The position numbers and the translations under genes are program-made. Positions 36,101-45,345 of a stretch of 64,000 bases of DNA are shown here, one piece after another (the first letter of the stretch is position 1; the number at the start of each line of letters is the position of its first letter). The notes below the pieces were generated by a model. That model had not been told where the DNA came from. It saw only the letters and a program-made list of their open reading frames with translations, and did no database searches. The DNA comes from an uncultured Prevotella sp. (GTDB lineage Bacteria; Bacteroidota; Bacteroidia; Bacteroidales; Bacteroidaceae): positions 42,436 through 106,435 of the forward strand of contig ONQB01000008.1 of NCBI GenBank assembly GCA_900319905.1, given 5' to 3'.

Positions 36101-36370
36101 AAATCGCGGCACTTCAATCTGATAGGTGCCATCGTCACCCGTCATACCGCTATAGCCTTCGACATCAGGCACACTGACCATCACACCGGCTAAGGGCTGG
36201 TGGCTTCTGCCGTCAATCACCTTGCCGCGGACGGTCCGGACAGGATATTTCTTTACCACCTTGGCAGCGCGCTTTGTCTCGCTTGCTGTTGCCTGGCTAT
36301 CGTCTTGAGCCATGGTGGTCAGTGGACTCACCATAAGCAAGGACAAGGAAAAAAGAATATAATTTCTCAT
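33131..36370 (-). CDS. SusC/RagA family TonB-dependent transporter (second pair)
   Basis: A 1079-residue SusC-like protein with signal peptide 'MRNYILFSLSLLMVSPLTTMAQ'. It has a CarboxypepD-regulatory-like domain ('VRTVRGKVIDGRSHQPLAGV'), a plug ('LVVVDGVIYDQQYGRGMLHS', 'IEKVTLLRNGTALYGSKGAN') and a 22-strand-type barrel ending 'SRSFVAGVKINL'. The signature 'ALYGSKGANGVLLIETRR' fits SusC. It imports a ligand captured by the partner SusD, powered by TonB. It is preceded by two FAS1-type lipoprotein genes. Confidence 0.95.
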   Translation of the reverse strand: MRNYILFSLSLLMVSPLTTMAQDDSQATASETKRAAKVVKKYPVRTVRGKVIDGRSHQPLAGVMVSVPDVEGYSGMTGDDGTYQIEVPRFANMLQLKSPEMNVTLMGLRKAEEQPTAVLYPTGFSSEYDDGVNLTSTTSAQNFKYSNDVSIESEIQKKLGAEMHTTLRNGTPGLGGIMLANGLSSLNTNAQPLVVVDGVIYDQQYGRGMLHSGFYNDILSNISVTDIEKVTLLRNGTALYGSKGANGVLLIETRRNHSMATRITASLSGGVTLEPKFIDMMNASQFKSYASDLLGTTNTSITDFKFLNEDPTYYYYPQYHNNTDWKDLVYRTAFTQNYSVNVEGGDDVANYNLSLGYVNQQSTLKYNGMNRLNIRFNTDIALSTAFSLRFDASFDNQRRNLRNDGAPLNYTEGTPSSPSFLAYAKSPMLSPYAYSEGVLSNSFIDINDETYLDEALALYDKYNYKLANPVAINIYGDGNNKNHFQNSMVSLSVTPKYKFNSHLTLSEHFAYNLVNTNEKYYIPLNGVPSYYVSALGVNRENEVRSLASKQNSVFSDLRLDWANRYGAHDLQAFGGARIIWESYSLNTQLGYNTGNDKTPFISSSLQNAQAAGADESWDSWAWYAQVNYNYLQRYYAQLNLTAETSSRFGHDAADAVRAFSAPWGLFYGVQAGWLVSNEPWFTPTRWLNYLKLSAGYDVSGNDDIDPYAARSYFAGKQFLSDVSGLSFENIGNNELQWETTRRFNVGIEANFLSNRLNLRANYFNSHISNLLTYQSLGWLSGLKRNWSNGGKMKNQGFDVTLSGKAIVTKDWQWELGVSVGHYKNELTALPEGQNSIDNTVYGATIRSQIGGAANRFYGYKTEGVFATTAEAKKAGLYIVGANGIDHNYFSAGDMHFVDLNGDHQITDADRTFIGDPNPKAYGNVFTSLSYKRFRLDANFNYCLGNDVFNYQRQQLESGSRFINQTTAMLQRWQSEGDQTSMPRVSFQDPMGNSRFSDRWIEDGSYFRLKTVTLSYTLPVHTSYLQGMEFWVQANNVFTLTKYLGSDPEFAVTSSVIGQGIDAGQLPQSRSFVAGVKINL

Positions 36371-36416
36371 TTGATATTATTTCTGATTGTGGAAATGTGA
36401 ACGGTCACGTGAGACT

Positions 36417-38078
36417 TCACTCCTCATGGGGCTTGACGATGATGCAGTCGATGTGCATATCCTGTGAGTAGGTTGATGTCTGATTACGCTGCACGTTGGA
36501 CCATACTTGCAAGCGAGTGGGCGACTTGCTTAAGCCGTATGAGGTGACGGGGAACTTAAAGTCGCTGGCCACTTGTATGGTGTCTACCTTTGTGGGGTCA
36601 TTGGTGAATATTTTGAGTCGTTTGGTCTGTTGCTTGCCGGCCTGATTGACATAGTAGAGAATACAGCGGAAACGACTTGGCAACAACTCATCGGCCGTGG
36701 CATTCTCATCGTAGGCGGTAACAGGTGCCGTCACCACATATATGTCGTAGCCAACGTTGGACAGCAGGTTGGGCAACGTGAAATAGACATTCGGCATCGG
36801 GTAGTGATTGGGATCAGTTGACGTGTTGGATGCCACAATGTCTACATATCCATTACCTGAGATCTTGCCATACCAAGGATTGGTGCTACTGACAGTTCTT
36901 GTGGTCAATGGGATGACAGCGTCGACGATGGAGTCCTGGGCACTGTAAGATTCCGCCTCCACCTTCACATCTTGTAAGAAAGTGTTGCGCTTGTCAATGG
37001 CATAATGGGTTGTCTTCAGCACGTTGCCATTGCTGCAAGTAATGTTGGTGGCACCGTCGAAGATGCCTCCCGAATTGAATGGATGGTAGAAGACATAGCC
37101 CGGAAGGAGTATGATTGATCCATGGCGCAGGGATTGAGCGGTCGTGGAGACTGCTGAGTCTCTGAAGGCCTTGTCAGGGTTGGCATTGCGATTGAAAAAC
37201 GCTCCTCGGAGAATGGCCATGCGTGTGTTGGCATACTGCATGGAGTCGGACTTTGCGATGCTGTTCTGGTACACGAAATAATTAGAATACTCATTGACCA
37301 GCCTGCTCCATTCACTATTTGTGGGTGCCAGCATCCAATAGGTGCTGTCCTCAGCGTTGATCTGCCCTAACTGCTCGAACAGACTGTTTTGCAGTACCAC
37401 TACGGAGTCAAGATAGGTGGTCTTGCCATTGACAATCTCTCCGGGAACACTGGCACTCTCCATGAACTGGTAGACGCTATAGCTCTTCAAAAAGGTGTAT
37501 ACACTGTCAAGGTCTTCATCCTTTCCCAGGTATTCATAGATATTGGGGAAATAGCTGATGCGTCCGGCCAACTGATAGAGTTCGCCATTGGCACAACTGA
37601 TGCTTTTGTCAGTGAAGGCATTGCCATTGATGCCTCCGGCAGTCATGGGCTCATACTTGCCATTCATCATCACAATGGTGTCGTTGGAGAATTCTGACAC
37701 GGAATGGCGATAAAGGGCAATGTGGTTTTGTACAACTTGGTGCACAACGGTATTGTCGTTGTCGCGTACACCTTTTCCTTTTTGTCGGTTGTACTCTCCG
37801 ATGAGGCTGTCTGTCTCATGGTCGGTGAGCGTATTGTTGTCAAGGGCAAAGACCGTGTACGACTGGTTGCCGTTGAGATTCTTGTCGTAGCCGCAGGCCT
37901 TCAAGATGCGGGCGAAGTTGGATAGGTCGTGGTTGGCTTCTATGGTCTGCCATATAGACTGCGAACTGGTCTTTTCCGACTCATAATGATCGTTCCAGTC
38001 GTCACTGCAGGCCATCAGCATAGCACTCGCTAAAAAGGCAGCAGTCAGGCATCTGATGTATGTTGGAAGATTCTTCAT
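36417..38078 (-). CDS. FAS1-type (fasciclin-like) surface lipoprotein, 553 aa
   Basis: A lipoprotein with Cys24 in 'LMACSDDWNDHYE'; Ser-Asp-Asp after Cys matches the Bacteroidetes surface-export signal. Two FAS1-like units are visible: about 40-240 ('SIWQTIEANHDLSNFARIL', 'SYTVFALDNNTL') and about 240-350 ('YWMLAPTNSEWSRLV'). A C-terminal beta-sandwich follows ('YFTLPNLLSNVGYDIYVVTA'), resembling regions found in DUF5108-type proteins. FAS1 domains mediate adhesion or ligand binding; no catalytic residues are seen. Spacing to both neighbours is under 80 bases. Confidence 0.82.
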   Translation of the reverse strand: MKNLPTYIRCLTAAFLASAMLMACSDDWNDHYESEKTSSQSIWQTIEANHDLSNFARILKACGYDKNLNGNQSYTVFALDNNTLTDHETDSLIGEYNRQKGKGVRDNDNTVVHQVVQNHIALYRHSVSEFSNDTIVMMNGKYEPMTAGGINGNAFTDKSISCANGELYQLAGRISYFPNIYEYLGKDEDLDSVYTFLKSYSVYQFMESASVPGEIVNGKTTYLDSVVVLQNSLFEQLGQINAEDSTYWMLAPTNSEWSRLVNEYSNYFVYQNSIAKSDSMQYANTRMAILRGAFFNRNANPDKAFRDSAVSTTAQSLRHGSIILLPGYVFYHPFNSGGIFDGATNITCSNGNVLKTTHYAIDKRNTFLQDVKVEAESYSAQDSIVDAVIPLTTRTVSSTNPWYGKISGNGYVDIVASNTSTDPNHYPMPNVYFTLPNLLSNVGYDIYVVTAPVTAYDENATADELLPSRFRCILYYVNQAGKQQTKRLKIFTNDPTKVDTIQVASDFKFPVTSYGLSKSPTRLQVWSNVQRNQTSTYSQDMHIDCIIVKPHEE

Positions 38079-38154
38079 TTTAGTATCTGCTTTATCCGTT
38101 TGATTGCTAATGTTCTGTTTTCATGATTTTATTTTCATGATGCGCTTCCCTTGT

Positions 38155-40209
38155 TTAGAGCATGTCCTCTATGGCTCCTTGGTCGGTCACGCCATAGACA
38201 CTCTTGGGCACGAGCTCGAGATAATCGAACATAAACTCGTTGTCGTTACCTTTCTTTGTCGACACGCAACGCACGCGCAGGTAGTGGTTCTTGTTAGGAT
38301 CGATATGTACCGTACAGAGCACCATGCGGATGGTGTTGGCCTGCGTAGCAAAGACCACACTGGTCGTGCTGCCTTGATTGAAGCGATAGCCACCCGCTGC
38401 ACCACGGTAGTAGCCTTTGTTTTTCAGAACCTTCTGGTCGGTTGACAGTTGCTCAGAGCTCATAGTGGTATAATCGCTGACGAAACCGCTGCCAAGAATC
38501 GAAGGATCGGTAAGGGATTTGGTCATATCCAATGGAATGCCCTGTGGCTCACCATCGAAGTAGATCTGTGCAATGCCTCGCGTCGGTTCCTGTGCATAAC
38601 CAAGACGTATCTGCCAGTCACCCTCGAATGGAACGGGCGGAATCTTGAACGTGATGTCGAAGTTGCCGAAGATATTCATCTCGTCACCTTCATAAGAATC
38701 GTAGTAATCGTGAGGACGTCGGTATACGAAGTAACCATTGACACTGACGTTCTTCAGATAGCCATTGGGGAAGTAATAGTTACGGCCATACTTTCCGGTC
38801 TCGTCATAATCAGGGTCCTGCACCTTCGGGTTGGTACCGTTCTGACGGATGTTCTCGGTCATGAGCTCAGGGAAGATCGTAGAGAAGTCCATACGGATGC
38901 GGCAGTTATCAACAATGTCCCGTGTCTGCGTGTTGAAGGCCAAGAGGTCGTTGACATAGAAGTAACGGCCATTGATGGCTGAGTTGCTGATGCCGCTCTC
39001 CACTGTCTGGGAGATTTGCGCACCGGGTATCGTGTATTCGTCGTCATAACGACGGTTGATATATCGTTCACCCAGCATGTTTCCACCTGCATAACGCAGC
39101 ACTGTAAGCTTTTCTACCTTCAGCATGGTGTGCGGCAGCAAAGTCTCGTACCAGTCGACAGGATTCATCTGTGTCGTCAGGATGCCAATGTCATTACGTG
39201 GCGTCAACAGATTCCAGCCGATGACATCACGATTGAGGATGTGATAGGCAATGAGGCGGTTGAGCGGATTGCGGCGGTCAGTGCATTTGTCTATTGCATG
39301 ATAATCGGCTGAGGCATCTTCTGGATAAACCTCATCATATATCTCACAAGCTTTTTTGTATAGCTGATCCACTGTAGTGATGCCATAACGAGCAGCCAAC
39401 ACAGAGTCCGTCGGGATGAAGAGCGTGAAGCCTTGTTTCTTCTCATCGGGAACCGTTGCTGTCTCCTTGTTGACATGAGAGACATAACGATAACGCGGAT
39501 AGGCGCTGGCATCGTAGTTGGGATCCCTATACTGGTAGAGACTGTCTATCAGGTGGGTCTGCTTCAACGCTTCCACGAAAAGGCTGATGTGTGGATTCTC
39601 TTTCAGCACGTCGGGCAACATACTGCTGCTGGTTTTAAGCACCTTGTTGATAGGCTGCACGATGCCATTTTCCACAGAGTCGTCCTGTAGCTTAAAGATG
39701 ACATGGGCACTACGGTTGAGGAACACCACGGCATTGCTGTCAGCATCCAGTCCATGAGTAATCTCAATGTATCGCTTGTTCATGTTTGCGGTAGTAAGCG
39801 TACCATCTGCCATGTCGGCGGTGGTAAAGATGTTGTCGACCAGATGGGTGCGGGCTAACGTATCGCAATCAGCATCGGTCATTTCGCTTACAGAGGTGAG
39901 GCCGTGCTCACTGAGATAGTTGTTCATGGCCTCATTGGTCGGAGCAAAGCAGGTGTAGTGCCCATAGGCAGAGAGCTGATGCATCAGACCAGCACGCTCG
40001 ACGACCGAACAGAACTCGCTGTAGTCCTCATGGGTCTTCAGGTATTCACTCAGCATCTGTCCTGTGAAGGTGTAATAGTTTTCGTCAGAAGGGTCATCGC
40101 TGCACGATGTTGCCAGCAGACCCCCCATGGCAACTAATGCCATGGTGGCTCCGGCTACAAAGTGCTTCAGCGTTGTCCTCACCTTATTTATATATTCATT
40201 AGTCTTCAT
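38155..40209 (-). CDS. FAS1-domain surface lipoprotein, 684 aa
   Basis: A lipoprotein with Cys36 in 'LLATSCSDDPSDE', again with a surface-export tail. The first FAS1 unit is at about 50-195 ('LSEYLKTHEDYSEFCSVVER', 'YTCFAPTNEAMNNYLSEHG'), and a second at about 200-430 ('NPHISLFVEALKQTHLIDSL', 'FTLFIPTDSVLAARYGI'). The C-terminal 250 residues are a beta-rich domain ('VNGYFVYRRPHDYYDSYEGD') that may be a carbohydrate-binding-like or DUF5108-like fold. It follows the first SusD by 53 bases. It probably sits on top of the SusCD complex, like SusE/SusF in position but unrelated in sequence. Confidence 0.85.
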   Translation of the reverse strand: MKTNEYINKVRTTLKHFVAGATMALVAMGGLLATSCSDDPSDENYYTFTGQMLSEYLKTHEDYSEFCSVVERAGLMHQLSAYGHYTCFAPTNEAMNNYLSEHGLTSVSEMTDADCDTLARTHLVDNIFTTADMADGTLTTANMNKRYIEITHGLDADSNAVVFLNRSAHVIFKLQDDSVENGIVQPINKVLKTSSSMLPDVLKENPHISLFVEALKQTHLIDSLYQYRDPNYDASAYPRYRYVSHVNKETATVPDEKKQGFTLFIPTDSVLAARYGITTVDQLYKKACEIYDEVYPEDASADYHAIDKCTDRRNPLNRLIAYHILNRDVIGWNLLTPRNDIGILTTQMNPVDWYETLLPHTMLKVEKLTVLRYAGGNMLGERYINRRYDDEYTIPGAQISQTVESGISNSAINGRYFYVNDLLAFNTQTRDIVDNCRIRMDFSTIFPELMTENIRQNGTNPKVQDPDYDETGKYGRNYYFPNGYLKNVSVNGYFVYRRPHDYYDSYEGDEMNIFGNFDITFKIPPVPFEGDWQIRLGYAQEPTRGIAQIYFDGEPQGIPLDMTKSLTDPSILGSGFVSDYTTMSSEQLSTDQKVLKNKGYYRGAAGGYRFNQGSTTSVVFATQANTIRMVLCTVHIDPNKNHYLRVRCVSTKKGNDNEFMFDYLELVPKSVYGVTDQGAIEDML

Positions 40210-40262
40210 ATTGCTTTATCTTTATCGTACTCAGGTATTGTTATCATCGTTCTTGTCCCACG

Positions 40263-42002
40263 TCATTTGGTCAAAGTCGATGAACCATTGTCCAAATCAT
40301 TATACGCTGGATTCTGTTTCAGATATGGATTGACCTTGAGTTCCTCTTTGTTATATGGCCAGAACAAGGCATCCATCTTGGCAAGCTTGCTTTGCAGCAC
40401 TGAGGCATTGTCGGAGCCTTTCTGCGTTACCTTGCTAATGAGATATTTGGTATTGCCGTCGCGCAAGCTCCTTCTTACCAGGTCGTACCATCGTTTGCCT
40501 TCGAACATCAATTCACGTTCGCGTTCGTCATAGACGAGGTTGAGCATTTGAGTTTTGCTGGCATAGGTAGTATAGTCAATGTCCGTATGAATGGTGTTGC
40601 AGTCGGAACGGCGGTTGATGGTGTTGACGATGCTGTAAGCTGCGCGGAGCAGAGAGTCCCTCAGATGCTTGTTGGCCGTAGCGTCATTTTCATCATCCGG
40701 AGCCATGCATACCAAAGCCTCGGCTTTCATGAGCATCACGTCGGTCAGGCGGTAGAGGATCCAGTTGGCAGTACAAAACGAACTGGAATAATGGCTGCCA
40801 TAGGAAGCTTCGACATTGGTTCCCACAGGTTGGATGGAGATGCTGTTAGTAGCATATTTGGCAATGCCATAGCTGTTGCTACTGCTTTTCTCTATGCTTT
40901 CATAATAGCGGGCATCGTATTTGCTGAGGAAGACTTTAGGCTTGTCCAGCGTGATATCGCCAGATAGGAAGGTAGAAGGCTGGACCAGACCAGGATAGGT
41001 GGTACTGTTGCCATAAAAGGTAGAGACGGCCGTATTGTGGAGTGCCGACTCCGATTCCATATAGATGAGCTCGAAGATGCTCTCCCTGCTGTTGCCCATG
41101 CCAAAGATGTCCTCATAAGCTACTCCATAGGTGTTTCCCATGTTATTGCGTATGAGTGGGTAGCCATCAATCATTTCATCATCACTTGAGCTATATGTCT
41201 TGCTATTCAGCTCTTCCTGGTAAGCACGTGTCATGGCGTCGATGACGAGGTCGGCATACCTCACGCTTGCAGCATAGTCACCCTTCCATAGGTACATCTC
41301 GCAGAGCATGGCATGGATAGCATTCTGTGTGACACGCCCCACTTGGTAATATAACTTCGACTTAGGATAGGTGATCACGGCATTGTTCTGCACCGACTCC
41401 AAATCGTCGATGAGTGAATCGAGTACCTGGTTGAAGGGTGTGGCGGGCAAAGCCAGTTGTTGGTCGTCGCTCTCAAAAGCTGTCGTAGTATAAGGCACGT
41501 CACGGAAGCTGCGGATGAGATAGAAGTAGCAGAGGTCACGAATGGCCGATACCTCTGCAATCGTTGCCTTCATCTCGCTCTGTGAGAAGCTTGGGTCCAA
41601 CTTGGCTACGTCTGGGGCTTTCTCCACCACCATGTTGCAGTCGTTGATGACCTTATAGAAACTGTTCCAAGTGGTATAGGCATTACTGCTATTGATATTC
41701 TCTTTGAGGATGTTGCTGAGTGAAGCATTGTCGGCAGCATTGGTGCCGGCCATGATATTCTCCGAACGGAACTCGCCCCATATCATCATACGTTCAATGC
41801 ATTCCTGCTTCTGCAAACCAGAGTAACAGCCTGCTACGACATTGTCTACATCGCTCTTCTCTTTCCAGTACTTACGGCCGATGATGATGTCGGAGGGCTC
41901 CACGTCGAGGAAGTCGGAGCAGGAGCTCAACAGCATCAGACCGGTCAGCATGAAGATCAATGGGCGGACGATGGCACGGTTGAATGAATTTATAGGTGTC
42001 AT
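40263..42002 (-). CDS. SusD/RagB family surface lipoprotein (first pair)
   Basis: A 579-residue SusD-like lipoprotein. The lipobox is 'MLLSSC' (Cys28), followed by 'SDFLDVEPSD', the classic SusD start. It contains 'EVSAIRDLCYFYLIRSFRDV' (TPR) and the C-terminal hallmark 'VYDERERELMFEGKRWYDLV'. It partners the SusC encoded 19 bases upstream. It shows little obvious similarity to the second SusD outside family motifs, so the two pairs probably bind different ligands. Confidence 0.95.
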   Translation of the reverse strand: MTPINSFNRAIVRPLIFMLTGLMLLSSCSDFLDVEPSDIIIGRKYWKEKSDVDNVVAGCYSGLQKQECIERMMIWGEFRSENIMAGTNAADNASLSNILKENINSSNAYTTWNSFYKVINDCNMVVEKAPDVAKLDPSFSQSEMKATIAEVSAIRDLCYFYLIRSFRDVPYTTTAFESDDQQLALPATPFNQVLDSLIDDLESVQNNAVITYPKSKLYYQVGRVTQNAIHAMLCEMYLWKGDYAASVRYADLVIDAMTRAYQEELNSKTYSSSDDEMIDGYPLIRNNMGNTYGVAYEDIFGMGNSRESIFELIYMESESALHNTAVSTFYGNSTTYPGLVQPSTFLSGDITLDKPKVFLSKYDARYYESIEKSSSNSYGIAKYATNSISIQPVGTNVEASYGSHYSSSFCTANWILYRLTDVMLMKAEALVCMAPDDENDATANKHLRDSLLRAAYSIVNTINRRSDCNTIHTDIDYTTYASKTQMLNLVYDERERELMFEGKRWYDLVRRSLRDGNTKYLISKVTQKGSDNASVLQSKLAKMDALFWPYNKEELKVNPYLKQNPAYNDLDNGSSTLTK

Positions 42003-42021
42003 AAGCTTTATTCTTTAAAGA

Positions 42022-45000
42022 TTAAAAGTCAACAGTAATACCTAATGTATACGAACGGGCGCGCGGCGTCTGTCCGGTGTCGGTTGCGGCACCATAACTG
42101 CCGTAGCTTATCTCTGGGTCAACACCTTGATACTTTGTCAGGCAGAACAAGTTGTTTGCGCTCAGGTAGAACCGCAAGCCGGAGAGTCCAATCCATTTCA
42201 GTGACTTGGCTTTTAGACCATAAGAGAGCTGAATGTAATTCAGGCGAAGGAATGAACCGTCCTCAACAAAACGGTCGCTCACAAGTGTGTTGTAGTTGCT
42301 CGTGGCACCGTACATGGCACGAGGAATGGATGTCTGGTCGCCTTCCTTGCGCCAGCGGTAGTTGACAGCCTGGCTTTGGTTGTTGTTGCTGATCATCGAT
42401 TCGGCATCCAGGCGTGCGAGGTTGAGAATCTTGTTGCCTACGCGATAGGTAAACTGAGTATTAAGTCGCCAACCGCTATAGTTGAACGTGAAGCCGAAGC
42501 CACCTGTCAGTTTGGGCAGTGATGAACCGAGATAGACGATATCAAGCTCGTTGATGTTGCCATCATGGTTGACATCCTCGTAGATGGCATCACCACCTGT
42601 AAAGTTGTAGTTGGTACCTGTTCCGTCGTTGCTATAGTTGTAGACCATTCTGATTGGGATGCCTTTATCGTCATAGATGACCGTGCCGTCGGCAGCAAGA
42701 GCAACCGGTGCTGTATGGCCTGCAGCTAAGAAGGCCTTCTGTTCCTCTGTGCTCATATTACAGAATGTGCTGTACTTGTATTCATACACGCCTTTGTATC
42801 TGAAGCCGTAGATGGCACCGAAAGGATTGTGGAGCTGCACACGCTGCAATACGTCACGGTTCTGGTAGCCGAACTGTGTGTTGAGCGAATTGAGCACAGA
42901 CTCATTCATAGACAGGATTTCATTGCGGTTGTTACCGAAGGAGGCATTCACGTCGACATAGAACTTGCCTCTCTCATAGAGTCTATTTGTAGTCAGGTTG
43001 ATTTCCCATCCCGTATTGCGCATACTGCCCACATTATCGGTGGCTAATGTCAGGTAACCTGTATTGGAAGGAATGCGGACATTGCTCATCAGCATGTCTT
43101 TGGTAGTGGAGCGGTACCACTCCAGCGTCAGACGCAGTCGGTCGTTGAGGAAACCAAGGTCCATACCGACGTCGTAAGTCGACACGGTCTCCCACCGCAA
43201 GTCGTTTAATCGGAGGTTGGTCGGTGACATTGCGTTCATGTCAATGTATGAGTCGCTCTTTGCGAATTTATTCTCATAGAGGTAGTTGTCGCTTGGCTGG
43301 TTGCCGACACGTCCCCAACTGGGACGTAGGGAGAGCATGCTCAGCCAGGAGCGTGTGGCCTTCATGAAAGGCTCGTCGCTAATGTTCCAACGGAAGGAGA
43401 CTGCCGGGAAGTAGCCCCATCGTTTGCTGGGGCCGAACTTACTCGTTCCATCAGCGCGGAGCGAGAAGTCGGCACTGTAACGGCTCTTGTAGGAATAGTG
43501 GGTCGAGAAAGTGAAATAGAGCGAGCGCCAGTCAGAGTAACCAGAGCCCAAGTCCTTGATAATGCCGCCGGCATCTGGCTTGGAGATACCGCCAGAGGGC
43601 AGGCCACGGCCGTTGGTGGTCTGTGAGTTGCTGGTGCCGGAGATTAATTCCATTCGGCCTAACATCATCAGCGAGTGGTCAGGGTTGTTGAAATGCGGCG
43701 TGAGTGTCAGGGTTTGCTTGGTGTTGAAAGCCACACTACTTGAGGAGTAGGCGGAACTTGTATTGACACCGTCTTTCCAGTTGACTGTCACCAGTTCTTG
43801 TGGATAGAATTTATTGATATAGTCATGGAAAATGTTCATATAGACCCTTCCTTCATAATCGAGACGCCAGTGGTCGTCATCCACACCGAGAAGCTTATAG
43901 TTGATTTGCAGTTCGGGCGTGATGTCGTAAGTGTTCTCATTATTCTTCGCCAGGTTGGCACTGGCCACGGGGTTGACGAGTCGCTTCTGGTTGCCGTCAC
44001 CATTGAATACTGATGAAGCCGACTGCAACATCTCATAATAGTGAGGGGTGTCGTTGCCGTTGGCGTCCTGCTCATAGATGCTCATGTTAGGCATCTTATT
44101 TTGTGCAATGGCCAGCAGGTCGTCGTAGTTCTTCTTGTTCTTGGTATAAGTGAGAGAGAAGTTGGTGGCAATTTTGATGCGCTCACTGACATAGTAATCG
44201 AGAGCTACACGGGTGGAGAAGCGGTTCAGCTTCTGTTTGATGACGCTGCCTGTCTCATTGTCGAAGCCGGCCGATACGCGGAATGTGGCTTTCTCTCCAC
44301 CGCCGGTCACACTCACAAAGTGGTTTTGTCGCAAGCCCCATTGCGTGACGGCATCGTGCCAGTTGGTGTTGTTGTTATACTCTTCGTATTCTGAGAAGGT
44401 AGGATCGTAGTTGATCTCAGGTATGTCACTTGCTGTGCTGCTTTGTTGTGGATTGAAATAACTTTCCTTGAGCAACATGGTGTAGTCATCGCCCGAGAGC
44501 ATGTGATAGCCCTGGGGCTGGTAGGTCCCGGTCAGGCGGAGCGAGTAGCTTACCCGTGGTTTTCCTCTTGAACCACGCTTGGTGGTCAACTCGATGACGC
44601 CGTTGGCGCCCTGCGAACCATAAATGGCTGTGGCGGCGGCATCTTTGAGCACAGTGATGGAAGCGATGTCTTCGGGGTTGATGTTGAGGAGTTGGGCAAA
44701 CTGCTCGTCATTGGCAGAGTTGACATCAAAGTTGCTCATGTCTACGTTCCACACATTGCCGTTAACGACAATCAGTGGGTTGGAGGAAGTGAGCGAGCTT
44801 ACGGTTGTGGCACCACGCAGACGCATTGTCGTTCCTGAACCCAGGTTGCCGCTGACGGCTACGATGTCCAGACCAGAGATGCGTCCCTGCAGCGCCTCGT
44901 CGATGGTGTTCATGCCAAGACCTTCAAATTCCTTGGTGGAAATGGTCTGAGTAGAATATGAGATCTCACGCTCGGGAATGGCAAGGCCTCCGCTGTTGAG

Positions 45001-45342
45001 GCGTCGCTTGGCGGTGACGGACACCTCTTTGATGACATTCTCCGACTTCATGGTGATGTTATATTCCGTACGGTCGATGGGTGACCATTGTGTCTTGTAG
45101 CCCACGTAACTGAAGCGCAGCCTGTCTTTAGAGTTGGTGATGTGCATGGAGAAGTTACCGTTCACGTCAGTGACGGTGTTTTCGATGATACGGTTGTTGG
45201 CATCCATTTCACAGACGGCGACGCCGACAATAGGGCCGTATTCATCAGCCACTGTTCCACGCACAGAACTAATCTGCTGGGCAGAAACGCGCAGGCAGAG
45301 GATACAAAGCAGAGATAGTAGGATATATTTAGAATGTTGCAT
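42022..45342 (-). CDS. SusC/RagA family TonB-dependent transporter (first pair)
   Basis: A 1106-residue SusC with signal peptide 'MQHSKYILLSLLCILCLRVSAQ', CarboxypepD-like domain ('SSVRGTVADEYGPIVGVAVC'), plug ('LIVVNGNVWNVDMSNFDVNS', 'ITVLKDAAATAIYGSQGANG') and barrel, ending 'ARSYTLGITVDF'. The 'LKDAAATAIYGSQGANGVIE' motif is diagnostic. Its start lies 3 bases after the stop of the upstream FAS1 gene, indicating tight co-expression. Confidence 0.96.
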   Translation of the reverse strand: MQHSKYILLSLLCILCLRVSAQQISSVRGTVADEYGPIVGVAVCEMDANNRIIENTVTDVNGNFSMHITNSKDRLRFSYVGYKTQWSPIDRTEYNITMKSENVIKEVSVTAKRRLNSGGLAIPEREISYSTQTISTKEFEGLGMNTIDEALQGRISGLDIVAVSGNLGSGTTMRLRGATTVSSLTSSNPLIVVNGNVWNVDMSNFDVNSANDEQFAQLLNINPEDIASITVLKDAAATAIYGSQGANGVIELTTKRGSRGKPRVSYSLRLTGTYQPQGYHMLSGDDYTMLLKESYFNPQQSSTASDIPEINYDPTFSEYEEYNNNTNWHDAVTQWGLRQNHFVSVTGGGEKATFRVSAGFDNETGSVIKQKLNRFSTRVALDYYVSERIKIATNFSLTYTKNKKNYDDLLAIAQNKMPNMSIYEQDANGNDTPHYYEMLQSASSVFNGDGNQKRLVNPVASANLAKNNENTYDITPELQINYKLLGVDDDHWRLDYEGRVYMNIFHDYINKFYPQELVTVNWKDGVNTSSAYSSSSVAFNTKQTLTLTPHFNNPDHSLMMLGRMELISGTSNSQTTNGRGLPSGGISKPDAGGIIKDLGSGYSDWRSLYFTFSTHYSYKSRYSADFSLRADGTSKFGPSKRWGYFPAVSFRWNISDEPFMKATRSWLSMLSLRPSWGRVGNQPSDNYLYENKFAKSDSYIDMNAMSPTNLRLNDLRWETVSTYDVGMDLGFLNDRLRLTLEWYRSTTKDMLMSNVRIPSNTGYLTLATDNVGSMRNTGWEINLTTNRLYERGKFYVDVNASFGNNRNEILSMNESVLNSLNTQFGYQNRDVLQRVQLHNPFGAIYGFRYKGVYEYKYSTFCNMSTEEQKAFLAAGHTAPVALAADGTVIYDDKGIPIRMVYNYSNDGTGTNYNFTGGDAIYEDVNHDGNINELDIVYLGSSLPKLTGGFGFTFNYSGWRLNTQFTYRVGNKILNLARLDAESMISNNNQSQAVNYRWRKEGDQTSIPRAMYGATSNYNTLVSDRFVEDGSFLRLNYIQLSYGLKAKSLKWIGLSGLRFYLSANNLFCLTKYQGVDPEISYGSYGAATDTGQTPRARSYTLGITVDF

Positions 45343-45345
45343 GGC

